NCBI GenBank assembly: GCA_037447655.1
Contig: JBBHKE010002064.1
Location: 62,001 to 126,000 of the forward strand
Direction: 5' to 3'
Source: Zygnema cylindricum
Taxonomy: Eukaryota; Streptophyta; Zygnematophyceae; Zygnematales; Zygnemataceae
DNA: 64,000 nt
Shown: positions 31,307 to 41,398 of the stretch, in pieces
Position numbering within the stretch: the stretch's first letter is position 1
How the letters are laid out: every line of letters begins with the position of its first letter
Made by a program: the position numbers and the translations under genes
Notes under the pieces: model-generated
The model's input: only the letters and a program-made list of their open reading frames with translations
The model's database searches: none
Told to the model about the DNA's origin: nothing

Positions 31307-32369
31307 TGAAACTCTAAAACCTCCATAAGTCCTCAGAGTGGATAGCTTCCAAGAAGCCTCTAGGATAACCCTGACCCCTTTGTGTTTTAGCAAGAATAAC
31401 TGCTACCTTGGCAAACAAAAACTCTGACCACCTTCACGTTTGTGAAGGTTAGACTCCCTTGAGTCGATAGCAAAAAGAATCTCTGAATTTGCTCCCCTGA
31501 GCAGTAAGTTATAGAGGGTCAAAGTTGACCTTTTGTACAGAAGCTCTTTCGGATAGAGGGTCCTATCTACCAAATATTTTAAGTCCTTTCTCTCTCACAA
31601 ACTCTATCTACTGATGTACGGACCAATCATATTACTCTTCCGTACATAAAAGTACAGCTGTCGGTGTACTTTCTGTACGAATACTGTACGACAAGGCCTA
31701 AATGTCGACACGTGGTATATCCGGATTTGCTCCCTTAATCCCCGGAGATGCCGTTATCCAATGTCTTTCTACCACGTGTCATCCAATGTGGAGATGACCA
31801 CAAACTGCCAAAATCCTCTTCCGCGATCTTGGCATTCATTTCGGCCGTCCGATTTAATACATATTTAATCGTAGCCGTAATAAATACCTGCGCGGTATTC
31901 GTTTCGCTATTGAAACAAATGCGCGGTACTTGTTACTTGTCCGTACTTTAATCTATACTTTTACTTAACTGGATCTATGTATCCCGTAAGCAGTTGCTGT
32001 TAAATTTATTATCCTATGTAATTCTATTTAAATAATTATCAAACCCAATACCATGTATCATTAGTCTTACACTTAACCGTTAGGACTACAGGCTACCGAC
32101 TATATATTATTCCGTAGGTACCAGGATCAAATCCTGGTTCTGACATCTATCTTTTTAGTAAATAAACTTATCGCTAAATTAACTAATCTATTTCCCGTAA
32201 ATCTCTGGATAGCCTAGGCAGCCATGGCTCTAGCTTCCACTCCAATTTCCTAGTGACTGCGACAAGTGTGGGAGTTGGAGAGAGAAGTTAGAGAATAACC
32301 GCCTCAGCTTCTTTGTGTATTTTAATTTAGACCTAGAAAATACTTAAAAAGGAACCATCAATTTCTACA
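31307..32369 (-). repeat. E6 3' LTR (1063 bp)
   Basis: TGAAACTCTA at the left and TTTCTACA at the right, then the polypurine complement CTCCCCTTATTTT. It matches the 5' LTR at 44962-46023 with scattered changes. Palindrome GCCATGGCT is near 32220, with the hairpin following at about 32235-32290. Confidence 0.9.
32071..32156 (+). other. tRNA-like module in E6 3' LTR
   Basis: A-box-like ACTTAACCGTTAGGACTA, perfect 5-bp T stem (CCAGG 32121-32125, CCTGG 32133-32137) around loop ATCAAAT, then T5 at 32152-32156. It is antisense to E6. Confidence 0.62.
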
Positions 32370-33858
32370 CTCCCCTTATTTTCTAGTCAATTTTTAATTT
32401 TAGACCACACTTCTCCTTGCAGAAAATTAGCTTAGGGGAAGGCACAGGTTTGGTCATCATATCTGCTACCATCTCGCTATTTGGTCTTTACTCTAAACTG
32501 ATTATTTTGTTTTCTACTTTCTCTCTAACAAATCTTAGTCTAATATCCATGTGTTTGGCTTTAAAATGATGTTTAGGATTGGCAAAAATAGCGATTGCTG
32601 CCTGATTATCACAAAAAAAAATTTGCACACCAATCTTAAGCTGAACGAGCTTACCAAGCAAAGACTTGACCCACATCAATTCTTTTACGGGCGAGTAAGA
32701 TGCCATTTACTCAGCCTCCATGGTGGACTGACCAAAAACCTTTTGCTATTTGCTACTCCAACAGGAAGCCCCATCACCCACATAAAATACATATCCAGAA
32801 GTACATCTCCTCATCGGAGCATCACCATAACTGGCATCACTCCAAGTGGTGATGTCAATATTCTCCTCACCCAAATGCAACCATAGATCCCTAGTTCTTA
32901 TCAAATATCTAAGATTTCTCTTAGCTACCTCCCAATCCCTCTTAGTGGGAGCATTTAGACTTCTACTGAACACTCCTACAGCTGCAACTAAATCTGGCCG
33001 GGTACAATTCATAAAATAGATTAGGCTTCCCACTACTTGCTTGTAAGGAATAGTTTGCATGAACTTCTATTCTTCAGGACTTAATTCCTCGTCTAAGACT
33101 ATGACTCCTTCTTCCTCACTCCCCTAACTTCCCTTCTTTAACTCCATTGGAGTTGTATAACTATTAGTTTTATCCATCTGAAATTTAACAAGCATGTTCC
33201 CTATTGCTTCCTTTTGAGTCAATCTTATAATTTTTCTTTTTCGGTCTCTATCTACTTCAATTCCCAAAATATATTTTGCTTCCCCTATATCCTTCAATTC
33301 AAATCTCCCCTTAAAATCGGTTTTCAGTTTATTATTTTTTTCAATTAATTTACTTAAGACAAGCAAATCATCAACATAAATTGCAATAAATATAACACCT
33401 TCCTTATCTTCAAAAACACAGATTGAGTGATCTGAGTTGATCCGGGTATATCCCAGACCGGTAAGAAACTCATCAAGTTTCTTATTCCACAATCGAGGGG
33501 CCTATTTGAAACCATAAAGAGATTTAATTAGCCGGCATACCTTACTCTCCTCTCCTTCCTCCACAAAGCCTTGGGGTTCTCGCATGAAGACATCCTCTTC
33601 CAATTCTCCATGCAAAAAGGCTGTCTTGATGTCCATCTGGTGCACCTCTATGTCTTCGGCTGCTGCTAAACTGAGAAGTATGCGGAAAGAGGGAAATTTG
33701 ACGACCAGGGCAAAGGTTTCCTCGTAGTCAATTCCCTCATTTTGTGTAAATCCCTTTGCCACTAATCGGGCCTTATAACGATCAATTGTGTTACTTGGGT
33801 TCAGTTATAATTTGAAAACCCACTTACAACCCATTGGTTTTTGGTTAGGTGGACAATC
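32370..33858 (-). pseudogene. E6 pol, 3' part: reverse transcriptase and RNase H
   Basis: 33502-33762 encodes early reverse transcriptase ([31 protein letters not shown]). 33124-33492 encodes the palm and thumb, with YVDDLLVLS kept. 32746-33060 and 32488-32706 encode RNase H (TTWSDASYGDAPMRR, FCDNQAAIAI), separated by stops that include the MEAEYM site (32707-32720). The break at 33858 is where E7 begins; the upstream linker is at 37668-38260. Confidence 0.88.
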
Positions 33859-34890
33859 TGTTGTTTTAAAAAATATAGTTTCGTGCGTACGTGACATTTC
33901 GTGCGCACATCATAAGGTGTAGTGTGAAGGTTTGCATGGATTCGCGGATTGGGGGAGCAAACGTGCGGATAAAATTAAAGTGACGCGACCAAGGGGTGTG
34001 AAATGAACGGCGGATCGCAAAGCGATCCGATTGGAAATAATTAGTAATGTTCGAAATATAACTCCGGAGGGGGTACACAGTTTCGGTACACTCCAGGGGC
34101 ACGTGTTGGTATGGTACGTATCAAGGGGCACGTGGTGGTAAGGAGGTATGGTACGACGGTTGGAGTACAGTTTGGTTAAGGGACAAAAATGCCACGTGAA
34201 GATTGGTGAACGGATGTGGATAGCGGCGGACGAAGTTCGCTGTCAATCATTAGACGACAAATATTGAGTACTTTGTCTTTTCGGCATCTAAAATGTTAGC
34301 CGCGGAATATTTTGGCACCGGTTAAATGAGTGTAAATACATTGTACGGTAGACAGCCGGTTAGTCTTGTTAGGATGACCACGTTATTTATGGTACGGCGT
34401 AGATCAGCTGCGGGTTCACTTGTATATGTGTAGAACTTAGAATATTTTAGGTAGGAATCCCCTTGTATGGAAAAACTGTGATTGCAGTTTTTGGGATTTG
34501 TGAAGTGAAAGATCATTGTGATCTTTGGGCATAATGTATTCAAATTTTGCATGTTGGTTCTTTGGTGTACTTTTTGTATTGTGGCAAATTTGCAGGTCTA
34601 GTGTGTACCTGGTTTGCTTTGGGCTTCATTGTGAAGTCGGTCTTTTGTGGGGTTGATTCTGGCAGGCTATTTTTTCCGCAACTTTGACTGGGTGATGCGG
34701 AAATCTTGGTTGATAGATTTATATTAAAATTGCTAGGAATAATCAGTGTCCTAGGAATATTCTATCTGTGAAGTTTGATCTTGTTTTGGTAATTCTGTAG
34801 AATTCTGAGTGGAATCAAAGTAGGCTGTTTTGGGGTAGTCTGTGGTGCTTCCGAGGGTAAATCCATGGCTGAAAATGGCTATGGACAACA
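33859..34890 (+). repeat. E7 5' LTR (1032 bp)
   Basis: TGTTGTTTTAAAA start and ATGGACAACA end. Nearly identical to the copy at 36477-37508. No tRNA-like module was found in this family. It ends with the Gag ATG (34865-34867), 26 bases before the LTR end. Confidence 0.9.
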
Positions 34891-35545
34891 GGTTATGGGC
34901 CCACGCCCATGGCTACCCATATTAGATGAGTCTTACTTACCCATATTTGATGAATCTAACTATTATTACTGGAGGAGTATGATGGAGAGCTTCTTCAAGA
35001 GAAGGGAGCTGATGACTGTGGTGGATGGGACATGTACCGAATCATCGCCTGGATGGGAGGATAAAAACGATGAGTGTTTGAGGATTATCAAGCTTTGCTT
35101 GACTGAGAAATTTGTAATGATTTACATTTGTTTGAAAAGTGTAGCTGAAATATGGAAGGATTTAGAATGTGTGTATCAAAAGACTTCCGTGTATCACTGG
35201 ATGATTAGTATTACCAAAATAGTTGACTATAAGTATGCAGGAGGGAGTATGGTGCAATATTGTAATGGTCTTCAAGTGTTATTTGTAGAAAATTCCTTGG
35301 CAGGAGGGAATTTTACTGATGCTCAAAAAGCTCTCTTGTTAATGAGAGGCCTACTTAAAGAATTTAAAAGTGCATCTGATATATTGGCTTGGAGTAATAA
35401 AAAGGATTGGAACCTAACTTTAGCAATCATATTTGTCTTAGAAGAAGAGGTTTATAAAGAGGCTCTAAATGATAGAGGGAATTTTCAGGGTGTTAGATCA
35501 CAGTTTCAGAAATTAGAGAAAATTGTCAATCTGAAAACTGCTTAA
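34865..35545 (+). CDS. E7 Gag, truncated by a 35-bp duplication
   Basis: 226 codons from the LTR-borne ATG. It has the Q-V-M-G primer-site signature, then PILDESYLPIFDESNYYYW (a short internal duplication against the normal single IFDGSNYYYW form) and a copia Gag body (AEIWKDLECVYQ, YKYAGGSMVQYCNGLQVLF, ALLLMRGLLKEFKSASD). A 35-bp tandem duplication (35515-35549 and 35550-35584) shifts the frame and gives the stop. The zinc knuckle CFYCNYSGHTFRVC follows at about 35574-35615 in another frame. The Gag clade is nearer to E9 than to E4. Confidence 0.8.
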   Translation: MAENGYGQQVMGPRPWLPILDESYLPIFDESNYYYWRSMMESFFKRRELMTVVDGTCTESSPGWEDKNDECLRIIKLCLTEKFVMIYICLKSVAEIWKDLECVYQKTSVYHWMISITKIVDYKYAGGSMVQYCNGLQVLFVENSLAGGNFTDAQKALLLMRGLLKEFKSASDILAWSNKKDWNLTLAIIFVLEEEVYKEALNDRGNFQGVRSQFQKLEKIVNLKTA

Positions 35546-36476
35546 AAATAGAGAAAATTGTCAATCTGAAAACTGCTTTTATTGTAATTACTCAGGGCAT
35601 ACCTTTAGGGTATGTCCATTATATACAAGTGCATGTCTCACAAGAAATTTTAGAGAAGGGTGGGACAACAACCGAGTTCGGCCCCCTACACAAAGGCAAC
35701 AGAATGCATTTACTAATCCGAGAAAAAATTGTGAAGACAAAAGGGTTACACCTTCTTTTGAGAAAACGAGGATGGAGAGGGAAAAAATATTGTCACCGAA
35801 AATGGTGTGGAGGAAAAGGAGACAGAAAAAGACGCGGAGTCTGAAACATTTTCTGGTGACAGATTGGTGAGTGAAAAATGCTTTTTAGAGGGAGAGTTAA
35901 GTAAAGTAAAAGGAGTTGGAGGAAGAGAAGGGGAAATGATAGTGGAACTGAAAAATAATGTGGATGTAGAATTCAATGACCTTAGAGAAGGAGAGAGGAA
36001 AACTGCGAAAATTGGAAAAATAGGAAAAGAAAACCTGAAGAAGAGATTAGTGAAGAAAAAGTCAGGATTTAGAATTCATGACATTAAATTGGTAGAAAAC
36101 GGTGACAAAGATGTAAACCTACAGAAAAAACAAAAAAACATTAAGAAAGCAAAGAAAAGATGCAGGACTCAAAGGATCACTAAAAGAAGAAAACAGGATC
36201 AAAAGGTGGTAAAAACAAGACAGCGTGAGAAGTGATTTTATAGAGGATATTCTTAAAAGAAATGGAAGACATGGCGGAAGCGGTTCGCGTCACATCGCAG
36301 CGCATCAACACAACGAACGCAGCGCAACAACGCAGCGCACGCAGCGCAACGAACCAGCGCAACAACGGAGCATAGCAACGCAGCGGAAGCAGTGGTGACG
36401 TTGAAAAAAAAAATGATATACGGAAAGGTACGCTATGTTTTAACTACGGGTGCACGAAACTAAATTTTCGGGGGAG
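35546..36476 (+). pseudogene. E7 Gag tail and basic region
   Basis: After the shifted zinc knuckle, 35807-36235 is a lysine/glutamate-rich open frame (GERKTAKIGKIGKENLKKRL, KKQKNIKKAKKRCRTQR) with no domain I can name. It may be the natural Gag tail of this gag-only family. 36280-36410 is a run of GCAGCGCA-type repeats ahead of the polypurine tract. No pol motif occurs anywhere here. Confidence 0.5.
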
Positions 36477-37508
36477 TGTTGTTTTGGAAAATATAGTTTC
36501 GTGCGTACGCGACATTTCGTGCGCACATCATAAGGTGTAGTGTGAAGGTTTGCATGGATTCGCGGATTGGGGGAGCAAACGTGCGGATAAAATTAAAGTG
36601 ACGCGAACAAGGGGTGTGAAATGAACGGCGGATCGCAAAGCGATCCAATTGGAAATAATTAGTAATGTTCAAAATACAACTCCGGAGGGGGTACACAGTT
36701 TCGGTACACTCCAAGGGCACGTGTTGGTATGGTATGTATCAAGGGGCACGTGGTGGTAAGGAGGTATGGTACGACGGTTGGAGTACAGTTTGGTTAAGGG
36801 ACAAAAACGCCACGTGAAGATTGGTGAACGGATGTGGATAGCGGCGGACGAAGTTCGCCGTCAATCATTAGACGACAAATATTGAGTACTTTGTCTTTTC
36901 GGCATCTAAAATGTTAGCCGCGGAATATTTTGGCACCGGTTAAATGAGTGTAAATACATTGTACGGTAGACAGCCGGTTAGTCTTGTTAGGATGACCACG
37001 TTATTTATGGTACGGCGTAGATCAGCTGCGGGTTCACTTGTATATGTGTAGAACTTAGAATATTTTAGGTAGGAATCCCCTTGTATGGAAAAACTGTGAT
37101 TGCAGTTTTTGGGATTTGTGAAGTGAAAGATCATTGTGATCTTTGGGCATAATGTATTCAAATTTTGCATGTTGGTTCTTTGGTGTACTTTTTGTATTGT
37201 GGCAAATTTGCAGGTCTAGTGTGTACCTGGTTTGCTTTGGGCTTCATTGTGAAGTCGGTCTTTTGTGGGGTTGATTCTGGCAGGCTATTTTTTCCGCAAC
37301 TTTGACTGGGTGATGCGGAAATCTTGGTTGATAGATTTATATTAAAATTGCTAGGAATAATCAGTGTCCTAGGAATATTCTATCTGTGAAGTTTGATCTT
37401 GTTTTGGTAATTCTGTAGAATTCTGAGTGGAATCAAAGTAGGCTGTTTTGGGGTAGTTTGTGGTGCTTCCGAGGGTAAATCCATGGCTGAAAATGGCTAT
37501 GGACAACA
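36477..37508 (+). repeat. E7 second LTR (1032 bp)
   Basis: TGTTGTTTTGG start after GGGGGAG, ATGGACAACA end. Same length as the first copy, and few substitutions were seen by eye. It is followed not by target DNA but by GGTTATGGGCCC and the Gag start (37483-37667), so a further internal copy began here. Confidence 0.88.
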
Positions 37509-37667
37509 GGTTATGGGCCCACACCCATGGCTACCCATATTAGATGAGTCTTACTTACCCATATTTGATGGATCTAACTACTATTATTGGAGGAGTATGT
37601 TGGAGAGCTTCTTCAGGAGAAGGGAGTTGATGACTGTGGTGGATGGGACATGTACCGAATCATCGCC
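37509..37667 (+). pseudogene. E7 trailing Gag fragment
   Basis: The primer site and about 50 Gag codons (VMGPHPWLPILDESYLPIFD, RRELMTVVDGTCTESSP) in frame with the LTR ATG at 37483. It runs straight into antisense E6 pol at 37668. It differs from the first Gag copy at several positions, so it is not a recent exact duplication. Confidence 0.8.
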
Positions 37668-38260
37668 TGAATTTGAAAACCCACTTACAACCGATTGGTT
37701 TTCGGTTAGGTGGAAAATCTACCAGCTCCCAAGTTTTGGCTGCCATAATTGAGGCCATCTCCTCATTAATGGCTGTCTTCCACCGGTTTCTTTCTGGGCA
37801 AGTCATCGCCTCTCCGTAAGTATGAGGTTCATCTTGATGAGATAGTTTTGTTACCTTGGTATTAACATGTTTTTCCTGCAATCTTTTGCTACTTCTCCTT
37901 CCCCCCTCAAAATTTTTGTCCGGAATAGATTGTTCTCGTGGGTTCTTTTGAACAATCTCGGCTTCTCCCCTGTCCCTTGATTCTGAATCAGTTTCCACCA
38001 CGTCTTCCGCTTCGGGTAGAGTTGTCACTAGAGTTTCCACAGCCGAGTTCTTTTCGGTCTGATTTATACCTGCAAGAATGTCATCTTCTTTAATACCTGG
38101 ATAGTTAGGAAGTTCAAAGTCACCGGAATTTTCTGACTCAAATCTGATTTTTACTGACTTCGTATATTTGAAGGGATGCACAGACTTTCCTTCATCCATA
38201 ACTACTAGATGTTTTACTAAGATTATATCTTCCCTTTTTAGATCATAAACTCTATATCCT
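37668..38260 (-). pseudogene. E6 pol, linker between integrase and reverse transcriptase
   Basis: 37660-38199 is open: VHPFKYTKSVKIRFESENSG, then an acidic linker, then GGRRSSKRLQEK, EEMASIMAAKTWELVD and KWVFKF. It matches E4 residues 800-977. It ends where the E7 fragment begins, and its first about 50 bp repeat those at 33808-33858. On the other side it stops at the TTAAC target of E8 and continues at 42646. Confidence 0.88.
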
Positions 38261-38448
38261 TTAACTGTTGATATTTGAGTATTTTATAGGTCTGTATTAG
38301 GATAGAAAAAGAGCTGAGGCGGTCTGCCTCTAACTCCCCTTTCCAAGCCCCCATACTTGTCGTAGTCACTGAAGGCTGGATAGGGAGCTAGAGCCATGGC
38401 TGCCTAGGCTCTCTAGAGAAGACAGGGGGTAAATTATGTAGTCTTACC

Positions 38449-38531
38449 AAAAGTTGGTTGACGGACCCAGGAATTGATCCTGGTACCTACCGTCCATCAA
38501 TCCGCGTTAGCCGTTAGCTCTAGCCGTTATG
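38449..38531 (-). other. tRNA-like module in E8 5' LTR
   Basis: On the minus strand: ATAACGGCTAGAGC (close to a tRNA-Glu-type D arm, GTAACGGCTAGCAC), perfect T stem CCAGG/CCTGG (38467-38471, 38479-38483) with loop ATCAATT, then T4 (38449-38452). It is antisense to E8. The same module is at 41582-41664. Confidence 0.65.
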
Positions 38532-38680
38532 TCTAGAACAGATATTACGATATATAGGGTTTGACAAATATATAAATCGTTATATGTAGATTAATCCGTT
38601 TAACGGCTAATAGATACTTAGTACATAGATACAGTTTAGTTTAGTACGAAGTACGGAATGGGGGCAGAACGGATACCACG

Positions 38681-38772
38681 CATTTGTTTCGATAGCGAAA
38701 CAAATACCGCGCATTTATTTGTTTCGACAGCGAAACAAATACCGCGCATTTGTTTCGATAGCGAAACAAATA
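38681..38772. repeat. Threefold palindromic repeat in E8 U3
   Basis: Three copies of ATTTGTTTCG-N4-CGAAACAAAT, spaced about 31-35 bp with ACCGCGC between. A single copy of the same palindrome occurs in the E4, E6 and E5 LTRs. It looks like a dimer-binding site array; the binding factor is unknown. Confidence 0.75.
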
Positions 38773-39491
38773 CTGCGCGTCGAATTTCAGCGGCTACGAT
38801 TATAGCCGGTCTTGATCGGACGGCCACGATAGGCGCCGCGATCACGGAAAAGGCATTTTTGGCGTTTTACGGTCTTTGTCACGTCATGTGACACGTGGCG
38901 TGATAACATTGGACTACGGGAATTCCGGAGATTACAGGAACTAATCCTGATTTGACACGTGTCGACATTTTGGCCATGTCGTACAATGGCCGTACAGAAA
39001 GTACACCGGCACCTGTACTTTTCTGTACGACACAGTAATTTGATTGGTGCCGTACTTCAGTAGATAGAGTTTTAGAGAGGGAATAGGACTTAGAAAATTT
39101 TGGGTAGGCAGCTGCCTCTCCCAGAGAGCACCCTGTATAAATGGCAAACTTTGGCCAGCCATAACTATCAATTTACTTGACCATTTTCAGTGATTCTTTT
39201 TGCTGCGGACTCAGGGGAGTCTAGGCTACACAGGGGTGTAGTCGGTCAGAGTTTTTGTCTGCCAGGGTGGCTGTATTTCTAAGGGAAAGTCAAAGTGGGT
39301 GAATGTGTCCAAATCTTATATTCTAACTTTGCATTCTGTGGTGGAACTGAGCACACAGAAAGTGTTATTTCACAGGGGTGAATCTATATTGGGGTTCTGA
39401 CTGTCAAGGGGTCAGTCACTTGGGTTTATATTAACTTGGAGTCGGCACTATCTAGATTAGCTTCTTTTGGATCTGCATACTCTGAGGGCCA

Positions 39492-41369
39492 ATGGAGGTC
39501 TCAGAGTTTCAGGTTATGGGCCCACCATCTAGGGTGCCTATGTTTGATGGAACAGGCTTCACGTATTGGGCGTTTACAATGGAGGGATTGCTTTTCGAGA
39601 AGCACTTATGGGGAATTGTTGCGGGACAAGTGAGATGTCCGCCACCTAGCTTTGGAGGAGCTTACTACGGAGAATCATCTGAGACTGTCCAGAATATCAC
39701 CCGGAGTTCAGATGCAACGGAAGGTGAAGGGAAAAACCTTTCCGTGGATGGGGAAATAGGGGAGAAGGAAAAAGGGACACCTATGGTGAGGGGAGCTAGG
39801 CTCTCAGCTATGGTACCACATGTAGGGATTAAAACTGAAGAAAATGACAGGAAAATATGGGAATACAAAAACACTATAGCAAAACATCTCATACTTAGAT
39901 ATGTGTCTAAGTCGATAGCTATGACTCTTTTAAGTCTAACCAAGTCTTCGGAGATATGGGAAGCACTAACTCAGATTTATAAGAGTGAGACTATTCAGAG
40001 GCAGCAATTAGTAAAACAAGAAATAGATGCCTACGTTTATAAAGGCGGTAGCATGATAGAGTTTTGTAATGATATTGCTGCGTTATATGTTGAGCTTACT
40101 AGTGCGGGATATGTAGAATCTGAGGAGAGTAAGATTAATACACTAATTATGAAACTCCCAGATGAGTACGAAAACATAATTTGTCGTATGCAGGCAATGG
40201 ATGGCTCCTCATGGACTTGGAGCTTTACCATGGGGATAATTCTTGTGAGGGAAAGCATTTTGGAGCTTCGTAGGGGAAAGGACAGGGTCAATGCATTTTC
40301 AGCTGGTGGTGATTGGCGGAATCGTGATGAGAGGAACGGCGGTGACGAGCGGAAGCGTGATGAGAAGAACGGTGGTGACGAGCGGAAGCGTGATGAGAGA
40401 AAGAAAGACAAAGGTAAACCTTATCGGAACTTTGGTGGAAAGAGAGGGAGAGGAAAAGGCACGGGAGCTTTGAAAAAAGGGGTTTGCTTCTTTTGTAGGG
40501 AACCGGGTCATTATATGGAGGAATGCCCTTGTTTGGAAAAACTTAGAAGTTGGAATGTGGATGAGGAGGACGAAGAGGAAGAGGAGAAAGAGGATGAAGA
40601 AAAATTGGAGCTTCTTCACATCGGTAGAATGGGGAAGAGAGAAAAGTACACAGAAATAGGACGAAGGCAACAGTGTGCTTTTGGAGGTATAAGGGAAGTA
40701 AAGAGAGAGGAGATACTTGAAGAAGTTCAAAATATTGAGGATAGTTTCATAAATATTTTGGAAACAGAAAACTGGTCGGAAAGGGAGACTTCAACAGATT
40801 CCGGGGAAAGGGGAGAATTAATTCTAGAGGGGGTTTTAAAAGATAGGGGAGAAGAGAAATATTTATTGGGAATTAAAATAGAAAGTGATAGTGGAAAGAA
40901 TTCCATGGGAGACAGTGAGGGAAGTTCAAAAAATGGGGTAATTATCATGGATAAAAATATGATTACGATAGATGTAGATCTTATGAGGAACTTAGTGGGG
41001 ACTAGTGGTTTTTGGGAATATTTGGAGGTGGATGGATTTGACATCACTACTTGGTGTGATGTCTCTTGTGAAGATGTGCCTGTAAAAGGGTTATCATCCG
41101 GGTATGTGTTGAAGGTTGGGGATGGGGCTGGTTGTTTGAATTTCAAGAGGGAAAGTGGATTTAGTGTGGATGGAAAAGGGAAGAGGTGGATAAAATCTTT
41201 GCTCGGGTTTAAGAAAAATGGGATGTTAAATAAAATATGTGATACAATTATCATTTCAGTTCATTTTATCCACTGTGTTAAATACTTAAGTTTTATGAAA
41301 GGAAAAGGAAAAAGGAAAAAGAAAAGAAAAAGGGGAGGGGGTGTTTGTTTACTTGTTTGTGGAAGTTAA
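39492..41369 (+). CDS. E8 Gag with fused pol remnants (625 codons)
   Basis: Starts in the LTR (MEVSEFQVMGPPSRVPMFDG). Residues 1-260 are copia Gag like E4. Residues 270-325 are basic, with a repeated NGGDERKRDE. The zinc knuckle uses C332, C335, H340 and C345, followed by an acidic run 356-371. Residues 389-400 (IGRRQQCAFGGI) match the segment just before the E4 protease, but the DSG core is gone. Residues 453-466 (EEKYLLGIKIESD) match the reverse transcriptase thumb, and 499-572 match RNase H with the first Asp kept in CDVS and the others lost. So pol was removed by internal deletions that kept one open frame. The tail is very basic (KGKGKRKKKRKR). Confidence 0.92.
   Translation: MEVSEFQVMGPPSRVPMFDGTGFTYWAFTMEGLLFEKHLWGIVAGQVRCPPPSFGGAYYGESSETVQNITRSSDATEGEGKNLSVDGEIGEKEKGTPMVRGARLSAMVPHVGIKTEENDRKIWEYKNTIAKHLILRYVSKSIAMTLLSLTKSSEIWEALTQIYKSETIQRQQLVKQEIDAYVYKGGSMIEFCNDIAALYVELTSAGYVESEESKINTLIMKLPDEYENIICRMQAMDGSSWTWSFTMGIILVRESILELRRGKDRVNAFSAGGDWRNRDERNGGDERKRDEKNGGDERKRDERKKDKGKPYRNFGGKRGRGKGTGALKKGVCFFCREPGHYMEECPCLEKLRSWNVDEEDEEEEEKEDEEKLELLHIGRMGKREKYTEIGRRQQCAFGGIREVKREEILEEVQNIEDSFINILETENWSERETSTDSGERGELILEGVLKDRGEEKYLLGIKIESDSGKNSMGDSEGSSKNGVIIMDKNMITIDVDLMRNLVGTSGFWEYLEVDGFDITTWCDVSCEDVPVKGLSSGYVLKVGDGAGCLNFKRESGFSVDGKGKRWIKSLLGFKKNGMLNKICDTIIISVHFIHCVKYLSFMKGKGKRKKKRKRGGGVCLLVCGS
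39512..39523 (+). promoter_or_regulatory. E8 primer-binding site
   Basis: GGTTATGGGCCC at zero distance from the LTR, identical to E4. It is encoded in frame within Gag. Confidence 0.88.
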
Positions 41370-41398
41370 AAGAAAAATAGACTAGAAAATAAGGGGAG

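Larger units (their letters stand above)
33859..37667 (+). mobile_element. E7: gag-only LTR element with aberrant 3' end, inside E6
   Basis: LTR (33859-34890), Gag and basic region (34891-36476), LTR (36477-37508), then a second copy of the primer site and first Gag codons (37509-37667) before E6 resumes. The inner polypurine site reads GGGGGAG just before 36477. No protease, integrase or reverse transcriptase is present, so it depends on another element. There is no simple target duplication: instead about 50 bp of E6 is present on both sides (33808-33858 and 37668-37720). Confidence 0.82.
38266..39511 (+). repeat. E8 5' LTR (1246 bp)
   Basis: TGTTGATATTTGAG start, GAGTTTCA end. It contains AGCCATGGCTGCC near 38394, the antisense tRNA-like module (38449-38531), a threefold palindromic repeat (38681-38772) and the Gag ATG at 39492. 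The solo LTR at 17642 is an older relative. Confidence 0.95.
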
